Shown in pieces: positions 1 to 5,447 of a stretch of 7,978 nucleotides of DNA. The stretch is from an uncultured Ruminococcus sp. (lineage in GTDB: Bacteria > Bacillota > Clostridia > Oscillospirales > Acutalibacteraceae), in assembly GCA_905234305.1 (NCBI GenBank), contig CAJOHT010000036.1, forward strand, positions 1 through 7,978, read 5' to 3'. The notes beneath the pieces were generated by a model. The model saw nothing but the letters and a program-made list of their open reading frames with translations. It searched no databases and was not told the DNA's origin. Positions within the stretch are counted from its first letter, which is position 1, and every line of letters begins with the position of its first letter. A program made the position numbers and the translations under genes.

Positions 1-414
1 TTAAGAAAAGCGTGCCATGCTGTAGAACTCGCGTATGTGTTCGGCAATCTTGAAGAAACTATTTACACTGGTGAAATTGCGGATGAAACGCTTTCCGATA
101 CCGTGATGCAGATGTGGACGAATTTCGCGAGGAACGGTGATCCGTCAACAGAGAATCTCGATTGGGAGCATTATAACGAGGAAACGCGGGCAACTATGAT
201 AATCTCACGTGAGCCCCATATTAAATATGATGTTTTAGGCTCTCGCAGAAGACTGCTTTCTCCGCTTCTGCGCCATATGATCAATCCCTCTTACGCGACG
301 CTCGATTATAATGTTCCGTTCGTAAGAAAGGTAATCGCTCGCGGTACTATACTTGCCGCGGGAATTGCGGGAACAGCGTTTTTAGCTGTAAAATTTTTTA
401 AAAATAAGAGGTAA
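1..414 (+). CDS. Carboxylesterase type B family protein, C-terminal part (5' end outside window)
   Basis: The frame is open from base 1, so the gene begins upstream; 137 codons are visible. The fragment opens with CHAVELAYVFGNL, the usual context of the catalytic histidine (here residue 6 of the fragment) in type-B carboxylesterases such as Bacillus PnbA. It continues with MWTNFARNGDPS and LDWEHYNEETRATMII, also typical of the end of that alpha/beta-hydrolase fold. The family normally hydrolyses carboxylic esters; the substrate cannot be told, and the Ser and acidic catalytic residues are upstream. Family members usually stop soon after the point matched by SRRRLLSP (about fragment residue 70). 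This one runs on by about 60 residues and contains a hydrophobic stretch, GTILAAGIAGTAFLAVKFF (about residues 114-132), closed by KNKR. That looks like a C-terminal membrane anchor. The next gene starts 3 bp after the stop, so the two are probably co-transcribed. Confidence 0.87.
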   Translation, partial: LRKACHAVELAYVFGNLEETIYTGEIADETLSDTVMQMWTNFARNGDPSTENLDWEHYNEETRATMIISREPHIKYDVLGSRRRLLSPLLRHMINPSYATLDYNVPFVRKVIARGTILAAGIAGTAFLAVKFFKNKR

Positions 415-417
415 AAA

Positions 418-1266
418 ATGAGTACACTTAACCGTACAAATAATAAAAAAACAAAAAGCTCGATTTTGGCTTCCAATCCTGTTATGCGCAGGCTTAACGA
501 CGTACAAGAAACGTCTGCTGAAAACTGCGCGACATACGCCGGAATAACCTTTAAAACGATTTATTTTCTGTTATTCAGTATAGCGGGTATTGTAGTTCAG
601 CTTTTTTCAGAAAAGTATTTCGCTACGGGCGATGTGTTTAACATCAACTACGAAGGCTTTAAGGTAGCAATTTATCAGACTGAGGCATTTGTACTTATTG
701 GCGTTGTGATTGCGGCGATAGTTTTCCAGCTTCTGGCGTTTTTCGCGAGGGTGACTACGCCTGTAACGGGAGCGCTCTACTGCGTAACTCAGGGTTATTT
801 TATTTCGTTCCTTGTTTTTAAAATACTCGGCGCGTATAATATGGAATACCTCGGAGCGCTGGCGCTTCTCATTACAATTTTGATTGTACTTATAATGACG
901 GTTCTTTATTCGACGGGCATTATCCGCGTCACCAAAAAATTTAAGATGGTTATGGTGACTCTGTTTGTTACAATGATCGCCAGTTCTCTCTTTACGTTTG
1001 TCGGTTACTTTATTCCTTTTACAAGAGCTATGGTGACTTCGCTTTATCAGAATTTCGCCTTTTCAATCGGAGTAAGCGTTATTTTTATAATAATCGCGGC
1101 GCTGTTTTTGATTTGCGATTTTGATACGATAGACCACGTAGTTAACGATAAGCTCCCTGAAAAATATGAGTGGCAGGCAGCGTTCGGACTTTCATTTACA
1201 GTTTTGTGGCTGTATTTAAAGGTGCTTGATTTGATTATAACGATCGCGGGTCATAATAGGGATTGA
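418..1266 (+). CDS. Bax inhibitor-1/YccA family membrane protein
   Basis: A 282-residue integral membrane protein with about seven hydrophobic spans, near residues 41-62, 88-110, 113-138, 141-165, 177-199, 211-233 and 252-277. An N-terminal NPVMRRL element (20-26) and a C-terminal signature match the bacterial YccA-like branch of the Bax inhibitor-1 superfamily. That signature is an Asp cluster CDFDTIDHVV (233-242), then LPEKYEWQAAFGL (246-258), then TVLWLYLKVLDL (261-272). Homologues in other bacteria act as pH-sensitive Ca2+ leak channels (BsYetJ) or interact with the FtsH protease (YccA). The Asp residues D234, D236 and D239 lie where ion-gating acidic residues are expected, but the function here is inferred. 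The start at 418 is preceded by AAGAGG at 406-411 and sits just after the esterase stop. Family assignment is fairly firm; the physiological role is unknown. Confidence 0.87.
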   Translation: MSTLNRTNNKKTKSSILASNPVMRRLNDVQETSAENCATYAGITFKTIYFLLFSIAGIVVQLFSEKYFATGDVFNINYEGFKVAIYQTEAFVLIGVVIAAIVFQLLAFFARVTTPVTGALYCVTQGYFISFLVFKILGAYNMEYLGALALLITILIVLIMTVLYSTGIIRVTKKFKMVMVTLFVTMIASSLFTFVGYFIPFTRAMVTSLYQNFAFSIGVSVIFIIIAALFLICDFDTIDHVVNDKLPEKYEWQAAFGLSFTVLWLYLKVLDLIITIAGHNRD

Positions 1267-1351
1267 TTGTATTACTATGAGTCGTAAGAAGGCTCAGAGT
1301 AAAAACTCACAATGCTCCAATTAGTATTGCCCACTTGCGGGCGGAAAGGCT

Positions 1352-1631
1352 ATGGGAATAATTATGATTTCGCTGTTTATTGCCTTTGCTGTGCTTATTA
1401 TAGGTTATTTCGTATACGGTAAGGTAACAGAGAGGATATTTGCTCCCGACGGAACGCCGATATAGCCGTATATGTTCATAACGGTTGCCTGCGGAGCGGT
1501 TTCGGGCTTCCACGCTACCCAGTCGCCTATGATAGCTAAGTGTATTTCATCCGAGTGCGAGGTGGAAAAAGGCTTTGCGTTTTTCTTACATTGCTTCAGG
1601 GTTAACCGCACTTATACGGGCGGCTGCGTAG
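1352..1631 (+). pseudogene. cstA: Degraded fragment of carbon starvation protein CstA (peptide transporter family)
   Basis: From ATG 1352, preceded by GGAAAGG, the frame reads MGIIMISLFIAFAVLIIG and then YFVYGKVTERIFAPDGTPI, which matches the N-terminus of CstA. An in-frame TAG (1463-1465) follows, then PYMFITVACGAVSGFHATQS and PMIAKCISSE up to about 1555. That motif lies over 200 residues into intact CstA, so a large central piece is missing. The TAG sits where CstA normally has Trp before Pro (TGG to TAG). After 1555 the similarity moves to another frame (1587-1628, YIASGLTALIRAAA, resembling the family's EGLIALIWAAA with Trp changed to Arg) and ends at TAG 1629. CstA proteins are multi-pass importers linked to peptide or pyruvate uptake. 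Nonsense, internal deletion, frameshift and truncation together make a functional product very unlikely. Assignment rests on remembered family motifs. Confidence 0.82.
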
Positions 1632-1828
1632 GAGTACCCGAGAATATTATGAAGTTTATAATGCGGAATATTAAACCAGGCTGCAAAATCACCATTGATT
1701 CTCTGAAAAAAATGGGCGGAGATTTAGACGCTTAATTCCTATAAAGAAAAATATTCTTTTGCGCATTTCTATTATGAATTGCTCGGCAGATAATATAAAT
1801 GCATCTGTAAAAGGATGTTTACGGATGT
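1632..1828. other. Non-coding or remnant stretch after the cstA fragment
   Basis: No intact gene is seen here. One frame on the + strand stays open to TAA 1733-1735, ending ENIMKFIMRNIKPGCKITID and then SLKKMGGDLDA. This tail looks protein-like, with amphipathic composition and sensible codons, but it is in the wrong frame for the preceding CstA similarity and I cannot assign it to a family. It could be the tail of another decayed gene. Bases 1736-1828 are AT-rich, without recognisable coding sequence or terminator. The direct repeat GGATGTTT occurs at 1813-1820 and 1823-1830. Confidence 0.4.
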
Positions 1829-1843
1829 TTTACTGACATCCGT
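1821..1843. repeat. Inverted repeat ACGGATG-N9-CATCCGT, possible operator
   Basis: A perfect 7-bp inverted repeat: arms 1821-1827 and 1837-1843 around a 9-base spacer. It overlaps the putative -35 element of the rsbW-like/PP2C unit, a position typical of a regulator binding site. It is not followed by a T run, so it is a poor terminator candidate. The role is inferred from position only. Confidence 0.3.
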
Positions 1844-1862
1844 TAATGCGGTATATTATAAA
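1829..1862 (+). promoter_or_regulatory. Candidate sigma-70 type promoter for the ATP-binding protein/PP2C pair
   Basis: Two overlapping readings are possible: TTTACT (1829-1834) with TATATT (1852-1857) at 17-base spacing, or CTGACA (1833-1838) with TATAAA (1857-1862) at 18-base spacing. Either would start transcription around 1864-1870, leaving a short leader before the GTG start at 1888. This would exclude the upstream ATG at 1846 as a start codon. The second reading has 5/6 matches in each box. The call is based on consensus matching by eye. Confidence 0.4.
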
Positions 1863-1887
1863 AATGCAGAAAAAGGGGAGTGATACC

Positions 1888-2295
1888 GTGAAAGAGCTTA
1901 CTGTTGAAGCGGCTATAGAAAATATTGAAAAGGTAACGGATTTTATAAACAACGAGCTTGAATCAATCGGATGTCCGATGAAAGCTGAGATGCAGATTGA
2001 TGTAGCTATTGACGAGCTGTTAGGGAATATCGCGCGCTACGCATATAATCCCGAAACAGGAAAGGCTACTGTCAGGCTGGAGGTTGAGGAAAACCCGCTC
2101 GCTGTAATTATCACATTTATCGATAACGGCAAGCCTTTTAATCCGCTTGACAATGCCGACCCCGACGTAACTCTGTCTGCGGAGGAAAGAAGTATAGGCG
2201 GACTTGGTATTTTCCTTGTGAAAAAGACAATGGATATGATAGATTACGAATATAAGGATGGCCAGAATGTTTTGATGATTAAGAAGGGCTGGTGA
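1888..2295 (+). CDS. RsbW/SpoIIAB-like ATP-binding protein (anti-sigma factor/serine kinase family)
   Basis: A 135-residue GHKL-fold (HATPase_c_2) protein that starts MKELTVEAAIENIEKVTDFI, a typical opening for this family. The N box is IDELLGNIARYAY, with E43 as the expected catalytic base and N47 as the Mg2+ ligand. The G1 box is FIDNGKPFNP (D79, G81) and the G2 box RSIGGLGIFLVKK (G104-G107). In partner-switching systems such proteins bind and inhibit a sigma factor or another target and phosphorylate a STAS-domain antagonist; the target here is unknown. I chose GTG 1888 because AAGGGGAG (1873-1880) sits 7 bases upstream. The in-frame ATGs at 1846 and 1864 lack a comparable site, and 1846 falls inside the putative promoter. 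The stop overlaps the phosphatase start (GTGA), so the two proteins are probably translationally coupled and work in one pathway. Confidence 0.85.
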   Translation: MKELTVEAAIENIEKVTDFINNELESIGCPMKAEMQIDVAIDELLGNIARYAYNPETGKATVRLEVEENPLAVIITFIDNGKPFNPLDNADPDVTLSAEERSIGGLGIFLVKKTMDMIDYEYKDGQNVLMIKKGW

Positions 2296-3755
2296 ATGCG
2301 TTGAGCATAAGAAACAGTTTGATGTCGTATCTGAAGATATATGAATCGGAGGATACAAAGGCGGTTTTTGAACAAAACGAATATGAATCTAACCGCTTGT
2401 CTTTAATGGTTATAGTCGCGTGCGCCGTAATACTTACTGTTTCGTGGATTTTGAATCTTGCAGGCGTATTTAAAGTCGCGCAGTACAGAATGAATATTCT
2501 CGCGATACAGGGGCTTGTAGAATTCGCAATACCGATAGTTCTGTATATCATCTCGAAAGGGAGAAAACGCTGGCTTAAATACGTTATGGTTTTATCCCTG
2601 CTTTTGGTTTGTACGCGGTTATTCAGTATACTTAATCATAATGTTATTCTTATTATGATATTGCCCGTGCTTTTGTCTAGCAGATACTTTTCAAAAGGCT
2701 TTACCGTTATTGTTTCGATTTTGTCGGTAGTGATGCTGGCTGTCTCGAGCGCGGCGACCGTTTATTTCGGGATTATCGACTTGAATTTTTATCCCTCTTT
2801 GGAGAACGGAACGGTAGTTGTTATAGAGAACGGGCTGCGTCCATCCGTTACGGCGCTCGGAGTTGATTATTTTAAAGCGGCGCTGGGGATGATGACTAAC
2901 GGGTTTATCCCGAGGCTTCTTGTGTTCGCGGTAATCAGCTTTATTTCGGTTTATATCGCTCAGCACGGCTGCGATATGGTGCTTAAACAGGATAAAATCG
3001 CCCGTGCCTCAGCGAATGTTAAGGCGGAGCTTAATACGGCTACCCAGATTCAGAACAGTATGGTGCCTAATATTTTCCCCGCGTTTCCTGAGAGAAAAGA
3101 GTTCGATGTCCACGCCGCTATGTATACGGCTAAAGAAGTCGGAGGCGATTTTTACGACTTTTTCCTTGTCGACGAGGATCATCTCGCTTTGGTTATCGCC
3201 GATGTTTCGGGCAAGGGAGTTCCCGCCGCGCTGTTTATGATGGCATCAAAAATCTTAATAAGCGACAGAACGATTATGGGCGGTACGCCTGCCGAAATTC
3301 TGGAGTTCGTTAATAAACGTATCTGCGGTAATAATCAGGCGGAGATGTTTGTGTCCGTATGGCTCGGTATTCTGGATATAAAAACAGGGAAAGTAATTGC
3401 CGCCAACGCGGGTCACGAATATCCCGCGATTTGTAAAAACGGCGGCGAGTTTGAAGTCCTTAAGGATAAGCACGGTTTTGTAGTCGGCGGAATGGACTTT
3501 ATAAAATACAAGAATTACGAGTTTACGCTGGATAAAGGCGACGCTCTTTTCCTCTATACCGACGGAATTCCCGAGGCGAATAATGCTGAGGAGGAGCAGT
3601 TCGGGCTCGATAGAATGGTTCAATCCCTCAATATTAATCCTCAGGGCAACTCCAAGGAAATTATCACGAATATAAAAAATGAAGTAGATAAATTCGTCGG
3701 CGACGCCGTTCAGTTCGATGATTTGACAATGCTTTGTTTAAAATATAATGGTTAG
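2292..3755 (+). CDS. Membrane-anchored SpoIIE/RsbU-type PP2C serine phosphatase
   Basis: A 487-residue two-part protein. The N-terminal half has about six hydrophobic spans (near residues 37-60, 70-88, 95-113, 116-131, 136-160 and 207-224), with a 45-residue loop between spans five and six. A short linker then leads to a SpoIIE-type PP2C domain (about 245-487) beginning VKAELNTATQIQNSMVPNIF. The metal-binding and catalytic motifs are present: VGGDFYDF (D286), IADVSGKGVPAALF (D304), ANAGHEYP (372-378), FLYTDGIPEA (D424) and QFDDLTML (D476, D477). It should therefore be an active Mn2+/Mg2+-dependent phosphatase. By analogy with RsbU, SpoIIE and IcfG-type enzymes it would dephosphorylate a STAS-domain protein phosphorylated by the adjacent kinase. 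The GTG start at 2292 overlaps the previous stop by 4 bases; TTG 2301 is a less likely alternative. The membrane part matches no sensor domain I can name. A strong terminator follows. Confidence 0.88.
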   Translation: MNALSIRNSLMSYLKIYESEDTKAVFEQNEYESNRLSLMVIVACAVILTVSWILNLAGVFKVAQYRMNILAIQGLVEFAIPIVLYIISKGRKRWLKYVMVLSLLLVCTRLFSILNHNVILIMILPVLLSSRYFSKGFTVIVSILSVVMLAVSSAATVYFGIIDLNFYPSLENGTVVVIENGLRPSVTALGVDYFKAALGMMTNGFIPRLLVFAVISFISVYIAQHGCDMVLKQDKIARASANVKAELNTATQIQNSMVPNIFPAFPERKEFDVHAAMYTAKEVGGDFYDFFLVDEDHLALVIADVSGKGVPAALFMMASKILISDRTIMGGTPAEILEFVNKRICGNNQAEMFVSVWLGILDIKTGKVIAANAGHEYPAICKNGGEFEVLKDKHGFVVGGMDFIKYKNYEFTLDKGDALFLYTDGIPEANNAEEEQFGLDRMVQSLNINPQGNSKEIITNIKNEVDKFVGDAVQFDDLTMLCLKYNG

Positions 3756-3783
3756 GTTTACTCCTGCTGCCCTAAAGATTCAG

Positions 3784-3818
3784 CCGTACAGTTTTCGCGA
3801 CTGTACGGTTTTTAGTTT
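3784..3818 (+). terminator. Rho-independent terminator after the PP2C phosphatase gene
   Basis: Perfect 8-bp stem CCGTACAG (3784-3791) and CTGTACGG (3801-3808) around the 9-base loop TTTTCGCGA, followed immediately by TTTTTAGTTTT. It lies 29 bases after the phosphatase stop and separates the signalling unit from the ATPase operon. Confidence 0.92.
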
Positions 3819-3917
3819 TATAAACAATAAAGTTCAATAGTTTTTTGCGCGTTTTGTTATCATTTATATATAAACAAGGGAATTTATAACATACTGTATG
3901 AAAAATGCGTCATATTA

Positions 3918-3946
3918 TTGAAGTTTTTATAGTTTTGTGGTACTAT
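3918..3946 (+). promoter_or_regulatory. Sigma-70 type promoter of the V/A-ATPase operon
   Basis: TTGAAG (3918-3923) and TACTAT (3941-3946) are separated by exactly 17 bases. A TG one base upstream of the -10 (TGGTACTAT) gives an extended -10. The region before it (3820-3917) is strongly AT-rich. Transcription would begin near 3953, about ten bases before the GGAGG of the first ATPase gene, giving a very short leader. A weaker TATAAA-like box lies near 3869. Confidence 0.7.
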
Positions 3947-3976
3947 ATTAAAGTAAAAAATTGGAGGTTCGGCATT

Positions 3977-4285
3977 ATGAAAGATGTAATAAAAGAGTTA
4001 GTTGATATTGATGAAAAAGCGAAACTCTACAGTGAGGAAACTCAGAGAAAAAAAGAAGAACTTGAGAAAGATATAGAGGCGGAAACGAAAAGAGTTTACG
4101 AAAAACATATGGAAGACGCTAAAGCCGAGGTCGAAGCTCAGAAGAAGGTAATTGAGGCAGAAGGCGAGAGAAAGTTTTTAAGTAATAAAAAGCTGCGGGA
4201 AGAACAAGTTTTGAAACTCCAAAAGAAATTTGACGCTAACGCCGATAAATGGGTTAAACAGATTGTGTCCGAGGTAATAGGGTGA
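3977..4285 (+). CDS. ahaH: V/A-type ATPase peripheral-stalk subunit (G/H, AhaH-like)
   Basis: A 102-residue, highly charged, Lys/Glu-rich protein predicted to be one long coiled coil (about residues 15-90). It ends in a conserved-looking NADKWVKQIVSEVIG tail. Length, charge pattern and position at the head of a V/A-ATPase operon match the G/H peripheral-stalk subunit (AhaH of archaea, NtpF of Enterococcus). In that family this subunit pairs with subunit E as a right-handed coiled coil linking the catalytic head to the cytoplasmic arm of subunit I. The start is ATG 3977: GGAGG at 3963-3967 is 9 bases upstream. An in-frame ATG at 3905 lies before the promoter -10 box and would add a hydrophobic stretch foreign to the family. 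Low-complexity coiled coils are easily confused, so context carries much of this call. Confidence 0.8.
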   Translation: MKDVIKELVDIDEKAKLYSEETQRKKEELEKDIEAETKRVYEKHMEDAKAEVEAQKKVIEAEGERKFLSNKKLREEQVLKLQKKFDANADKWVKQIVSEVIG

Positions 4286-4373
4286 CAGCCGAGCGAAGAA
4301 CCTGTTATATATCCTAAGCTGAAAAGGGATATGTATTTTATAAACGGACTAGTGATAAACAGGAGATATAAAA

Positions 4374-5402
4374 ATGACGGATACGAGTTATGCTGTGCTT
4401 GCGAGAGCTAAAGCAAAATACGGAAAACGTTTAAAAGAGAATGACTATAAGGCTCTTCTCAACTGCGAGAGCGTTTCCGATGTAATGTCATATTTAAAAT
4501 CGAATACTCATTATATAAACGCTTTTGGTGAAGCTAATGAGCGCGGAATGCGCAGAGGACTTTTTGAGAGCCTTTTAAGGCAGTATCAGATCAACGAATT
4601 TGATATACTTTGCCAGTATGAACTGAGCGTAGGCGAGGATGTTTCAAAGTACGTCGCTCATAAAACCGAAATCAACGAGATTATACGAATCCTTACTATG
4701 CTTAATTCAAAGGAAAAGCGCCAGTATAACTTTACCGTACCGAGGCATATCGCTAAGAAAACCTCGATTAATCTGAACGCGCTCGCTAAGGTCGAAACAT
4801 TTGAGCAGTTTCTTGAGGCGGTTAAGAAAACTCCTTACGGAAAGCTCCTGGCGAAGTATAATTCCGCCGAATATAAGCAAATACCGATAACCGAAATCGA
4901 AAGCGAGCTTTATACAATGCTTTATATTGAGCTTTATAAGGCTATTGATAATTCGGGCGAAGCTGAGTCTAAAGACCTTAAAGCGTTCCTCGATTCTATT
5001 GTGGATTATAGGAATTTCTTGAACATAATTCGTATAAAGAAATATTATGATGCTGATAACCAAGTAGTTAAAAGCCATATTATTCCTTTCGGAAGTTTAA
5101 AGCCGAGCGTTATCGACAGAATGTGTAACGCCGAAACATCCCAGCAGGTTTATGATATTATGGCTGAAACGAGAACGGGTAAGCTGGTCGATAAAATTGA
5201 GTATGATAATCTGGATGAGCTTGAGATAAAAGTTAAATATAAAAAAGCGCGTCATAATATGTATTATTCCGACAGTTCCTCTACGGTTATGATTTCATAT
5301 ATCGTTTTGTGCGAAATTGAGCTTCATAACCTTGTTTGTATTATCGAGGGAGCGAGATATAATGTTGACAAGAGCATTATCGAACCGCTTCTTGTATATT
5401 GA
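4374..5402 (+). CDS. atpC: V/A-type ATPase subunit C (AC39/V0D family)
   Basis: A 342-residue soluble helical protein, close to the roughly 330 residues of Enterococcus NtpC. The N-terminus (SYAVLARAKAKYGKRLKEND), the central repeats of the form SVSDVMSYLKSNTHY and TFEQFLEAVKKTPYGKLL, and the C-terminal helix IELHNLVCIIEGARYNVD are typical of V-type ATPase subunit C/d. It forms a funnel on the K ring and acts as the socket receiving the central shaft (D and F subunits), coupling rotation between the V1/A1 head and the membrane ring. The start has AGGAG at 4361-4365, 8 bases upstream. It lies 88 bp after the stalk gene, and that gap includes a weak ATATCC/GGATAT hairpin (4309-4332). No unusual features are seen. 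Confidence 0.9.
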   Translation: MTDTSYAVLARAKAKYGKRLKENDYKALLNCESVSDVMSYLKSNTHYINAFGEANERGMRRGLFESLLRQYQINEFDILCQYELSVGEDVSKYVAHKTEINEIIRILTMLNSKEKRQYNFTVPRHIAKKTSINLNALAKVETFEQFLEAVKKTPYGKLLAKYNSAEYKQIPITEIESELYTMLYIELYKAIDNSGEAESKDLKAFLDSIVDYRNFLNIIRIKKYYDADNQVVKSHIIPFGSLKPSVIDRMCNAETSQQVYDIMAETRTGKLVDKIEYDNLDELEIKVKYKKARHNMYYSDSSSTVMISYIVLCEIELHNLVCIIEGARYNVDKSIIEPLLVY

Positions 5403-5427
5403 TTTGTATATTAACTTTACATAGCTT

Positions 5428-5447
5428 AAAGGAGGTGATTTGAGTTG
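5428..5447 (+). promoter_or_regulatory. Very strong Shine-Dalgarno with TTG start of atpI
   Basis: AAAGGAGGTGATT at 5428-5440 is a near-complete complement to the 3' end of 16S rRNA, and GGAGG is 9 bases before the TTG at 5445. This decides the start: no in-frame ATG lies nearby. A TTG at 5440 runs into a stop after two codons. An extended Shine-Dalgarno with a weak start codon suggests tuned initiation of this large membrane subunit. Confidence 0.75.

Noticed and set aside
1297..1308. GAGT-AAAA-ACTC hairpin as a terminator after the BI-1 family gene
   Set aside because: The 4-bp stem is too weak and no T run follows. No convincing terminator was found after this gene.
1472..1735. Open frame of 87 codons from ATG 1472 as a small intact gene
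   Set aside because: It begins inside the CstA motif, the CstA similarity leaves this frame after about 1555, and no ribosome binding site precedes ATG 1472. It is part of a pseudogene.
1846..1887. Longer N-terminus for the RsbW-like protein from ATG 1846
   Set aside because: It lies within the putative promoter and lacks a Shine-Dalgarno. GTG 1888 has AAGGGGAG at good spacing and gives the usual family N-terminus.
3255..3623. Reverse-strand open frame inside the PP2C domain
   Set aside because: It is antisense to conserved catalytic motifs of the phosphatase and shows no independent support.
3905..3976. Longer N-terminus for the stalk subunit from ATG 3905
   Set aside because: It would start upstream of the -35/-10 boxes (3918-3946) and add a hydrophobic stretch absent from the family. 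ATG 3977 has GGAGG 9 bases before it.
4309..4332. ATATCC/GGATAT hairpin between the stalk gene and atpC as a regulatory element
   Set aside because: The 6-bp AT-rich stem with a 12-base loop is weak and could easily occur by chance.
4707..5078. Reverse-strand open frame inside atpC
   Set aside because: It is antisense to a conserved family gene, with no ribosome binding site or known motif seen.
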